This document shows positions 12,701 through 24,700 of a stretch of 64,000 bases of DNA, one piece after another (the stretch's first letter is position 1; each line of letters starts with the position of its first letter). The notes under the pieces were generated by a model, which was given only the letters and a program-made list of their open reading frames with translations, did no database searches and was not told the DNA's origin. This DNA comes from Certhia americana (lineage: Eukaryota; Chordata; Aves; Passeriformes; Certhiidae). Position numbers and translations under genes: made by a program. The stretch spans positions 52,845,471 to 52,909,470 of the forward strand of contig CM031857.1 of the NCBI GenBank assembly GCA_018697195.1, in the 5' to 3' direction.

Positions 12701-15700
12701 GATATAGCTAGTTTAAGGTGACGTGTTTGGAGGTTCAGTAGTCAATTGAATAGTCATAAATAGCTATTTTAAAAAAGATTTTTGGAGATAATCCTTAGGT
12801 CCAAAATATGAAGGAGAAAATTACTTGCTTTCATCCCGTTTATTTTCCTTCAATTTCCTTGTCTTAAGCGGAACTTGGGTAGCCTGTATTATGGACATAA
12901 AGGTTGTTTCAAGAATTCTCCCTTAGTTTTGTAACTGGTGTGCTGAGGAGTTTGATCTCTGGCTCAGCTTTAGGAAAAGTCTGCTGTTACAATTATGTTC
13001 TGCTTTGAAAGCGTTTTGCTAACTGATTTTTGTTAAAAATTTTTTTTATTTAAGTCTATTACTTAATTTGTTCCCAGTTGACTGAAATGCAAAAAGCTTC
13101 ATACCACTAAACAGTGGTATGTATAGACACTGTGTGCAAAAATATTTCATCTACTTCTAATCTGTAGTGCCAATAAGGAATGAAAGTGAAACCATGTAAC
13201 TTGCAATCCTACATAGGTATTCCAGTTAAGAAACTGTGACTGGCCCACGTCTTGGGCATTGTAGTAACTCCTAGGTATTTGTTATGTAGGTAACCAAAGA
13301 ATTGTTTTAAATGTGGGAAATTAATGCAATACTGTCTACAATAACCTTGCTGTAGTCTATGGAAGAGGATAGCTGAATTTAGTTTTTGTAATTTGCCTCA
13401 TGGAGGAAATATTTTTTGGTAGCCATGCTTATTGTAAAATTGTTGTGATTTTGTTGACTTTCAGAGTATGAAAGAGTGCAGCAGAAATCATTACAGCTTG
13501 AAAAGCATTTTCCTTTTTTGGGGGGGGAAGGGAGATGGTGTGTTAATGGAAGCATGGGTTCAGACCTTGATAAATTCTAGTGGATCTTCTTAAAATTCTT
13601 TTTAAGGTCTTCTCCAAAAGATAAAATAATTTGACATGGAGTACTGGATTGGAGGAGGCGGGAGGTTAACTTCAAAAGCAAAGGGAATGTGTCTGTAATA
13701 TAATTCAATGTTTGTGTTTTGTTTAATGAGGGGCAGTCTGCAGTGAAAAAAGGAAGTGGGATGATATGTACTTCCCAGGTGTCTAGAAACCGTGAACCAA
13801 CTGCTGGATTAAATATATTTTAAGAAATTAAGAGTTCAATGATTAGTTCTTATTTGTACTTATACAAGAACATTGAGGGGTTTTAGATATATAGTTTTAG
13901 AAAGGAGTTATTAACCTGTTGCTGTGTTTTGAGGTAGTATGCAAACAGAGCATGCCTCAGGTTTATCTCGTTACCCAAGTCACCTCATATGAGGATAGAT
14001 TTTATTAACTTGTGCCCCCTCTGCTGGCTGGTGTACAGCCAAGTACAAAGTAAAATACAAGCTTACATGGGTGAGGTACTCTCTGATAGGCTATTTTGGC
14101 CAAATATCAGTTTACAAATGTTGCTTTTATGCAGCTGAAACTATGGCAAAACCGGTTTCATGGGAGTTGTAATTTGGGAGAATCAGTGGTGGTGTTGAGA
14201 TCTGGTGTTTTCATAGTACAGTTACTATCTTGAGCTCAGTCAAGACTCCTTAAGCATTTATCAAACCTGTTTCTTTCCCTCAACCCTTAGCTGAAGAGAT
14301 TTGATCTTTTTGCTAACGTGTGTATATAGTTACATATACAGAGGAACTAGGCCTGATACTTCTTGGGACCACACTGGGATCTTCTAAAACCTGCTACTTT
14401 CACCTGCTTTTCTGATAGTAGTTGTTTTCCCCTTAGGATATAGAGTTCTCTTCTTTTGGTTGTAGTGAGGTGATCTCTCAGATTATCTTTAACAGGTGAT
14501 AATTTTTCCTGTGTTCCTTCTGAAATGCGTATTGGTGAGGTAGTATTCCCAACTGCCTAGCATGAATGAAAGGCAGAGGGCAAGTCCTCCCATCTTGGGT
14601 GCTGCAGGGAGAGCTAAAAGATTTCAGTATTATGACAGAGGATGCTTGTCCATACTGCAGGTGTGTGTGGACTGGCTCTAATAGTAAGAATCATCCTGCT
14701 GTCCTGCGGCCCTTTCAGAAAAACACCAGACATTTTTTCTTGGAGATTGTTTCATAAGATTCCTCTTTTGATTGATGCTGCCTTTGTCATTAATCAAGAG
14801 AGATTTATGCTTTGTATTAAATTTTTTTTGTGGCTTGAAATCTTAACATATTTCAAAACAGTTATCCTGTGTAAAACTCAAACTGGTTGCTGTAGCTCTC
14901 ATTGAACTTTCTTCTGCGACTTCTGAAAGTGATTTTGAAATACATCTGCTGTACAAATATCTGATCTTCTCCTAAGACAGAACTGCTACCACTGCAAAAC
15001 TGAATTATATATTGAATAATCAACAGCATCAAGGGAACATATTGAAATCTTTATGGACAGCAAGACAGATGAGTTAGCAACTTCCTTTGTGTGTGAAGTC
15101 CATCTTGTCAGCTCTTAAGCTGTACGGAATTTGTATGTTCTTCAGCTCTTACTCATTCAGGTACATAAGTTTCTCTAGCACTGAGGTGTTTCTTCTTCAA
15201 GGAATAAATTTCAGTTCTAAAACAAACATAGTAAATAAATACAGTTGCAAAGTTATTTTTTGTCATGCAGGTTCAGTCATTTAGATAATGCTGTGATGAA
15301 ATTTAGAGGTGCTGTATTTTTTAGTCTGGCCACAGAATTATGGTACACTTGCAGCATACCCTGTGAGACATCCGATTTATCAAAGCAAATGTTGTAGTAA
15401 AATTGGACTGCCCTTTTTACACTCCCCCACCCCCAGCATATTCTTCCTTGTGTTCTGACAGATCAAAGTTTCACAGTGTGTTTGTGTTACATATTAATTA
15501 GGTGATGAATAGCTTCATCTGGGAAAACTTCCATTTAAAGACATTCTGCTTCTTATCAAGTAAAAGGAAAGAATTTACTGGTCTTTGAAAGTTGAAAGCA
15601 TATTCATTCCCTAGTACTGTAGTGCATTACATGTATATGCATGGTTATGGTGTGTGTCTATGTACATTTGAAGATCCTTAGAGTAATTTTTGTAGAGTTT

Positions 15701-18700
15701 AATTGCCAGGTACAAACTGACTAAAATACTGTTGTGATGCCAGTGTATTCAGCTGTGTTTGTGACTTGGGAAACAAATTGAACGAGCACATAAAGTATGA
15801 TTGGTTCTATAGGACATGTGAACTACATTGATTAATTCTATGAGGGTAATAGAAAATAGCCAAAGCCGCACAAAATGCGAGTGGAACGAGTAACAAGTTG
15901 CACAAGATGCTGCAGTTCTTATGTACCTGATGATGAGAACAGTTGTTAAGTACCTCTGTGTACTTGTCTGATAGTGTTCTGCCTTGAGCAATGAAGGGGA
16001 AAGTCTCTAATAGATATTAATGTCTTAGATACTTCATGATTTTGCTAAAGCACAACTGAAGTTTCTAGGAAACAAGAAGTGAAAACCATGATGAATTTGG
16101 ACCATCTGTTTTAGTTTGAAATTCAAACTCGGTGTTTCAATATGTTTTTTAAGCTATTTATCAGTTAAAAAATAACTTGAAAGCTAATAATCTAGAAGTC
16201 AGAATAACAAAAATTTCATTTTAAGCTATTGTTTTTGAACAATGGTTGCTCACAGATTCTCACAAGCATTTGTGAGACTCTTGACCTTCTAAATTATAGA
16301 AAACCCAAGACTGAATTCAAAAATCAATGTTGCGATTTTGTATTTCCTGGTCAGATGTCTAAATTTACTGAGAGTTAGGACTAATGCTTCTGAAAATGAA
16401 AAGGCTCTGCTGAGATAATATAATAGGAGATAGATGTGCAATACAGCCTGCAGAGCTTTGTGATTTACTGAAATGAAAGTATGCCTTTTAGACATTTATT
16501 GTGATCTCAAAAAGTTCCTAGTGATATGTTCTATTAAAAAATACTCACTTCAGTTCATGTCTGTTTTCAGCTTCCAGCCTTTATTGAGCATGAAGTTTCT
16601 GTACTACTAAAAACTTATTTTTGTAGTAGTTGTTTTCTGTGTCATTTTTAGTCTCTGATTTGGTGTGTTTTTAGTCACCTTTCTACCTCATCCATTTCTT
16701 CAATTTTGCAACACTTCTGACTCTGAAATTAGTGTTTCAATATGTGCTTTGAGATAACAGTAGTCTTTAATTTATCTTTTCTTCCTGCATGTATAATATT
16801 TTATGCTTGCATATGTAAAGGTCACAATAGCTCTTGAACTGCTTTACCTGTACACTTAGAAGGAGGAAAAAATCATATATGTATTAGTCACACTGAAATT
16901 TGATGCTATGTTTACTTGCCAGTGGGAGTGAATTCTTAGTTGTGAGAGCCTTCACCAGGCAATAATGTGTCTTGGTAATTTGATACACTCTTGGCTTGAT
17001 GTGAGACTCCCTCTGAGAGCATCATGCAAGCTGGGATGGCATGGGATGCCTCTTACTGTGACCCCTTGTGATTCGTGTGGAGTTCAGTGATGCTCTGTGT
17101 ATTATTTGAGCACAGAACTGCTTCAGCAGGAGACCCATGTAAAAGGCAACCAATGCAGCTGAGTTGCTTTGTGTGTTGGAGCAGTTGTGAAGCTGTCAAA
17201 CTTTGCAAATGGAAGTTTTGTGTAATATAAGTTAGTTTTAAGGCTTTGAATCTCTTGTTTGTTCCTTTTTGGCCAAGCAAGCTTTCCCTGGTATTGATGC
17301 TGAGTTTTAAGTAATTTGGTTTCCAAAAGAGGTTTGTGGGATTTCTTGTTGTCTTGGTGTACATGTTTTTGAAAATGCAGATTGTAGGTGAAGGAAAAAA
17401 TCCTCCTCATACCTTGTTACAGGGTGGTCAGCCATTAAAATGTTATGTGCTTCTCTCTTTTTTCACCACTGCTGCAAACTTTCAGAAGGAAAAGCAGTGT
17501 ATTGAAAAAAATTTGCTTCTGAAATAAGTAAAACTTCATGCTGGCTAGCTAGTTATCAGAGTAAGTTGTAAGTAGGCTTATTATTTATGTCTTGTTATCC
17601 TGAGATGCTTTCCCTAGTGCATTGCAGCATACCTGTAAGGTGCCAAAGAGCTGGTAGTGTACACTGTCACTCACTGTTCCTCTGTGTATCCATAATTATT
17701 GGGCTGGACTGAATTACCCATGCATTTACTGTCAATGGTGTTGCTATGTATTTTCAAGAATGGTATTTCCAAGATGTGTAGATGCTAAGTGGGTTTTTTT
17801 TTTAAAGTGTATTTCTGGGGGAAGAGAAAGAGGAAGCAATTTGAGTACCATAGAATTAGATTAATTAGATAGAATTTAAGTTCTCAGCCAATTGTTGACA
17901 GAAGTGCTGCAGTTTAGTTAAAAGAATTGTTAAGTCTTCTGGAATTTAATTTTATGAAGTCTGACTGTTAAGAGCTTACATAAATAAGAGGGGGTTTTCT
18001 TAGAGAAATACTTGACTTAATACTGGTTTTGAATGCCTTTGTTATAACTAAGGTGAGGAGCAGGGTCAGAAGAGTCAGTGGTGGCCTTTAAAAATGGATG
18101 ACATGGAAATTTTCAGTCAAAAATAGATCTCAGTAACAGGCATTTTTGCCGAAATTCTTCTGTGATACATTTAAATTATTTTTCTGAAAACGAGTTGATT
18201 CTTAGTAGGTTAGTGATTATCCTTCATATATGTAAAATCATTGTGAAATTATAAAGAGTAGACTGAGGATCAAGGCATTTCTTTCTCAGACATGTTTCAC
18301 AGGGAGCTCAAGCGTAGCAACTCTTGTTTCCTTCCTTATAATTTCATAACATTCTAAGACCAAACTGTTTAAGGCGTAAACTTTAGATGGGAAAAAATGG
18401 AGACAAAGTATAGTTAAGGAATTAAAAAAGTTTTTAAAGATGAGGATAGCTCGATAAAAGGTGTTGTCAGAGATAAAAATTTTAATACTTGTATTTGAAA
18501 TTGTACCAAAATACTAACTTAGCATTGCTTATGACATTCTAAGTAAGTTATTTTTATCAGTTGTCAAATCATTTTTAAAACAATTTGCTCGCAATAGAGT
18601 TCAAGTGTTTTTATGGCCAGTATTCATGAGAAATATAGTGTTAAAAACTCGTTTTCTGTATTATTTCAATGCAGTGTAATTAGCTTCCAGCTGATGTTTT

Positions 18701-21700
18701 GCAGTAGTGGTAAACTATTAGTTGGCAGGAAAACATACTGTAACTGTTAAGAATTAAATAAGGCTAAATATTCTTAGGAAATTATTTTAATTAAAACTGA
18801 GTGTTTTGAGAATCCTTAAATTCTTTTGAGTAATTGTTTAAATTAAATTATGAAGTAGCTTGGCTTTCATGGGAGAGATTGATCTTTGTTTTAATTTGAT
18901 TTTTGCTTGTTTATAGTACGTATTTTTTTGTTGTGTGGTATGCTAGTTAAAAAGAAATCTTTCATCTTTTTTTACTATGGTTTAGAAAATATTGATCACT
19001 ATAAATGTGGTGCTACCACAGTAGCCAAACTGGATATCCTTCACCAAATGCTGTTCAGATTGTTAAATAATAGTTCTGTTTGAAGCACAAAATTAGTAGA
19101 TGATCTTTTATATTTAGTGGGTTCTAAAAATGGATTTAAAAGGTCTTTTAAAACCTATTCTCTCCACATTTTCAGAGTAAATCGTAGGCATTCATGAGAT
19201 AGTTTGTCTTTACAAGCAGAACTAGGCTGCATTTTTCTTTGTTTCCTGAGGAAGAAAAACAAGGCCTTGAGATTAGCCAGAAAAAAACAGGATCTGTTAA
19301 ACAAAATCTTTTGGTGGCTTTTATTCAGTCTGTTATTAATGCTAGGTAGAGTGAAATATGTTATCTAAGCTTGGAGTTGGCGTGTCCATGGAATACTTTG
19401 GAATTCTTTTTCAGAAGGCGCAGAAAGCTCCTAGAATACTAACAGTAAATGGAGGAATACCAATAACTGACCTCAAGTTTTTGCTACAGCTAGGCTAGCT
19501 GCTTCTCTTGCTGGGATCCTAGAATATCTTGCCTTGTATATGTTTCTGTCTTAAATGATTGTCTTAAAACATTGTCTTGGTTTGAAAAGACAGGTGTCTG
19601 CTAAAGAAAGCAGGAGCATCTCTTGAAATATAAAGTATAAACCCCTTCCCTCCAAATTACTATAATTAAGGTGCTCTCAGGTGAAGATACGGGAATAGAA
19701 ATAATAGTTCTTTATTAGGAAAATTAAAATAAAAATGCCGTAATACAAAAAAAGCAAACCCACTGTCGGTCAGGATACAACCTGACACCCTGTAGGTCAG
19801 GGTGTTTGTAGCAGTCTGGTTAAATGGTGGCTGCAGTCCTTCTGGAATGACAGATGTGGTTCTGTCAAAGCAATGAGCCTGTAGAAAGGTGTAGTTTTCT
19901 TCTAAAGGTTCAGTGGTGGTGTAGATGGGTCTGGTCTTCTTCTGGGAATCCAGCAGAGAAAATGCTGCTTTTGTGTTCCAAATCATAGGTTTTATCTAGG
20001 TAGGAAATCTTTGGCTCCTCCCCTCCCGCTTATGAGGGATGGGACATGGAAGAGATAAAGAACATTGCTCCACGTGGTTTCAATAGATGGTGACAGAATA
20101 CAGACATATGGTCACATCCTGCACTACAGCCCAAGACATACATATAGAAAGTTTGTTGTTTATTTGTGTGTCTATTTCTGAAGTAGATTTTGCATGCATA
20201 TTGAAGCACTTTGATCAGAATGGAACAGGTGCTATTTATATCAGTCTTAATGCATAGAGTATTAGTTCTTAACCCAGGGGTCATGATCACAAGATACTAT
20301 GCAAATACTTTACTTGGACACACAGTAATTAAATCACACAAAATCGTCCCTGGAATAGGGGGAATTGAAAGTACCTTTTGAGGCAATGGTTGCTTCTCTA
20401 AATAGCTGCTAGTTTGACAGAATACTTCAGCAAGCATTATTCTTAAAGTCCTATGTTAACCATTTTTGCTGTTTCTATATGCATTCATTGAATACAGACA
20501 TGCTAAGTGTCTAGATTTCCATGGTCTGACTGTAATACAGCTCAGAAACCCATAGTGCTGTACTATGCAGTTCATGAGAAGAAATTCCTCAAGCTCTGTT
20601 GTTTTGTTAGCGGATATCAGTGTCTATTTAATGACTGAAAAGAGTTTGTTACATCATTTGAAGTAAAACTTTTTTTTCCCTTAGGGACGGAACCCTTTTT
20701 TTCTGGAGCCAGCAATAATTATAACAGTTACTGATGGAAGTAAATTGACTACTACCAGTGGGATACAGGAAGAGGTAAGATCTAACCTCTGGTTACAGTG
20801 ATGTGTACTAAATATTGTTTAAACATTGATGCTGTTTGCAGTAGGAGCATAAGTGGCTCCTCAGAAGAATGCTCATTAATAGCTTAAACTTGCTTGTGTC
20901 TTGATTTTAATTTCAAGTGATTTTATACAATAGCACTACAAAAAACCAAAAAGCTATCTTCTTACTTCATGTAACAGAAACCTGTGGTACACTTGTTGAT
21001 CTGTTGTGTAGAATGAGTTTGCTCTTTCTGTCTCGGGAGTTCATTGCTTTTCAAATATGTTGGCAGAAGAAATTGATTTCTATAAAGCATGTGTGTCTTT
21101 AATTGATCTTGATATAAGTTCTTTTTGTACAGACCTGAGTTAATGTAATGATTTCCCAAAGGATGTGGCCACGAGGGACTATGTGAAACGTACTACTCTC
21201 ACACTGAGTTCTTGAAAAGATTATAATCAAATCAGTAGTCTTCATAATTCAAGATAAGAACTGAAGAAATATATTCCAAGTTAAATCTGTAGAGCAGTTT
21301 AAAATTGAGACCTTAATGTATTGGAGTACCCACTCAGATGTCTGACCAACTCAGAGGTATAGCAAATGCTGAGGCACTGAACTATTTTAACTTACTGTCT
21401 GTTCAGAATTCTTTCCTTAAAAAGATGGATGTGGTCACAAGAGGTAGGATTGGTCTGGCCAGCTCAGTGCCCATTCCATGCAGTAGTTAAAAAAAACAGA
21501 CAACCAAAACAAGCTCCAAGAAATCCCTAAGCTCATGCCCTTTTCAGGGAAACGGTTAATATCCAAGGATCCATTTTAAAACTTAAGAGAATGCAGACTT
21601 TCGCTTGTGCTGTACCACATTTGACTGTACAGATTAACTTGTACTTTGTGGTTCATTAGTTACTTAAACTTCTCCTAATGTATTATATTGCATTCTTACA

Positions 21701-24700
21701 GCACTTACAGAATTTGTCTGTATGAAAAGTGGTATGAGTGGTTTTTGTAGTGTATCTGACTTGAAGAGACTAGAATGATTACATAATTCTGTGTGGACTC
21801 TTAACAAGCATAGCTAGTAACTGAAAGGGAATTCCTGGATCCATGGTAACAAGTAGGCTATCTGTATGAAACCTCACTTCTATCATGCTTTTTTTACTCA
21901 ATAAGCTATTTTCAGATTAATTGTGATTGTATGTGTGCAGTCCAAAATACTGAGTAGAACAGTGTGACACTTTCAGAGTCTTCTGCGACATAGTGTTAGC
22001 AGCAGAATACTGTTTTGGGTGATCTCTTAGCTGTGTAACCCCTTGCTTAAGGAGAAGAGTCTCTGTTGTCAGATAACTTGTAAAATCTGTCACTAACATA
22101 CTGGAGTGAGGAGCACCAAGGTGCTCAGAGGGTGAAACTAATCACCTCTGGGTAGAGAGGCTGAGAACTGGCTTTGTTCAGTCCTCAGAAGAGATGACTG
22201 GGGGGTGCTTTACCACCCTTTGCAACTGCTGAATGGGACAGGGAGCTTGTCTTTTCCTGTAGGTACCCAGGGCTGAGATGAGAGGCAGCAGCTGCAAGTT
22301 GTCCCATGGGAAATTCTGATTGGATATCAAGAAAATCTTTAACTCTGTGGGTGATCAATCACTGGATGTGTTGTCCAGGGTTGTGGAGATGGTAAAAGCT
22401 GCACTGGACAAGGCCCTGAGCAGTCAAAAGCCTCTGGACTGTATAACAGTCAAGTGTCCCTTCTAGTGTACACAGTGCTATGATTCTGTGTTACATTTCC
22501 TTTAATTTTTGTTACTCAAGATGATTTAGGTAAAGAGCTGCATTAGTAGTTAAGCTCTTTCTCTTATGAACAAGAATCAGAACTTTCATAGCCAGCCAGG
22601 TTTTTTTGGTTTCCTTTTCCTCTTATTGTGGGTACAACTTCATCTTAGCCTTCACAAGAAGATGCTTTCCTAGAGTCAGGCAACCATTTTGTCATACATT
22701 CATGTTTTTAAACTGTTGTAACTTAGGTTGAGAAAAAGTATTTTCTGGTGACTGCATTAATCCGCTAAATTTAGACTTGGTTCATGGGCAGTGCTGACTG
22801 ATAAGTGTGCAGCACCCAGAGTTTGTGTTGTGATCATGTCAAATCAAGCCCAATGTTACAATTTTGTGACTATTAAATTACATTCTAGAAATGCAGAATT
22901 TGCTCTAATAATAGTGAATTAATGTGGGTTTTTTGTTATAAATAAGCCAATGTAAAGGTGTTACATTCCTCCAGAAGGCAAAGTGACCACTGTTCTTCCT
23001 GCATGACAACATGCATATTTGAATGCTTTTCATAATGTCTGCTGGGTATGTGTTTCATACCCAGCAAAGGATGTGATTTTTTTTTTTTTTTTTGACATAG
23101 GTCTACTGGTAGGAACATGGTTAATGCTATCAAAGAGAAGAGGAACAAAGAATTGAAGGGTGCTACTGTCTTTCACAGATGATCTTTTGCTGTTGTCAGT
23201 GTCTGTCCTATGGATGAAAAATTTTCTTAGTGTGCCTTGAATGTCTTTACAGTTACCTCTCAAGTTGGACATGCAGAAATGAGCTAGGATTAGTACAGGA
23301 ACACCACCCGGGAGATATGGAAGTTCATTGCTCCCTTTTGGTTCACTAACAAAGCGTTTTCAGTCACTTTCAAATGTCTGTTCTGTTCTTTGGGTTTGAC
23401 TTTGGGGAGGCTTTTCAGAATTGGTGGTGGAAGTGATGATATCCCACTGGCTGTGACAGCAGTGTTTTCACTTAGCATTGACTGAGGCAGTGTATTTTCA
23501 GTTCTTTTAAGATCTTTGTACAAGAGAACCAACAATGCTGGGCTTTGGTGTTTTGTTGGGATTTTTTTGGAAAGCCTATGAAGCCCGCATGGAACCTGGA
23601 CACAAGTTTTCTCAAGGCTTTGCCATTCAGATGAACATTTGCATTCTTACCAATGAAATCAATTAATCACTATGGGAACACTGTCATTTGCCTTAGTGTG
23701 AGGCAGTCATGCTTAAACCCTGTTTCAGAGCTCTTGCTGAATTCTTCAGATGTCCTGTTCCTTTGTGGATTTTAAAATGGGTGTTATAGATAGAGCTTTC
23801 CCCTTCAGTGAATGCTGCTTTGTCACTCATGGGTGTGGTTACTCAGATAGAAAACAGAAATTGTTTTGTCTATGCAATTTTCTCCACCTGCGCAAGTCAG
23901 TAACACTTTCAGTTCTGTCCCTTCTGGCACTGCTTTTTAATGCATCAATGCCAATGCAATGAAAAGTGCCAGCATCAATCCTTTGTTCTGCATGGCTTGT
24001 TCACCAAATTCTTCCCTGGACTCACTAGTTCCAGTCAGAACTTGAGGAGAGGATGGGCTCATACTATTGGCAAACCATCATTAGTTAGTTGAGCTCATGT
24101 TATGGATTACTTATGAAGACTTTTGCTTCTGGCCTGATCCTTAAATTCCCGTTCTTCATCTTTCATTAAGCAAATGTTTAAATGCTTAAAGGAATTTCTT
24201 ATTACTTTTCATATTATGAAATAACATACTTTTCCAGTTTTACAACTGCTGAGCTATGTTCCCTTGTCCTCCCTCTACATACCCTCTATGTAGCATAAAC
24301 TTGGCTGCAAGACTGAAATGGAGTTGTTAGCATATCGATACATTCTGATTAATCATTATACAAGCAAAAAGCATGAGCAATGCTGCTTCGTTTCTGTATG
24401 TTGCCATTCTTCTGATATTCCAGTTGTGAAAGACTCTTGCAGGAGGAATCTGTTATTTTTGTGGGACTTCATCCCACAGCTTTTTTGCTTTGTCACATTG
24501 ATCCTTCCCTGAGGTGATCACCTTTTGATTTCTAAACAAATTCTGCAAGAAATATGTGGCAAATATCATTTAATCTGTTGCCATTCTTTCTTGTCCTTAT
24601 TATGCCAGTTAGCAGCGTTTTTTGGGTTCACAGCACTTAACAGGGAGCTCTAGAGGTCTTGATGTGTAACAGTCAGTCCAGTGAGTACTTGGTAAAGGCT

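Larger units (their letters stand above)
4912..20684 (+). other. INTS6: INTS6 intron 3 (15.8 kb)
   Basis: Long AT-rich intron. The scattered short ORFs show no recognisable proteins. The only structured elements I can support are a solo LTR at 19573-20138 and a 9-bp perfect hairpin at 13100-13121. A tandem 12-bp repeat occurs near 10724-10746. No other LINE tail or conserved exon was recognised. Confidence 0.7.

Noticed and set aside
19666..19986. 106-codon - strand ORF
   Set aside because: Lies entirely within the solo LTR; read-through of LTR sequence, not a gene.
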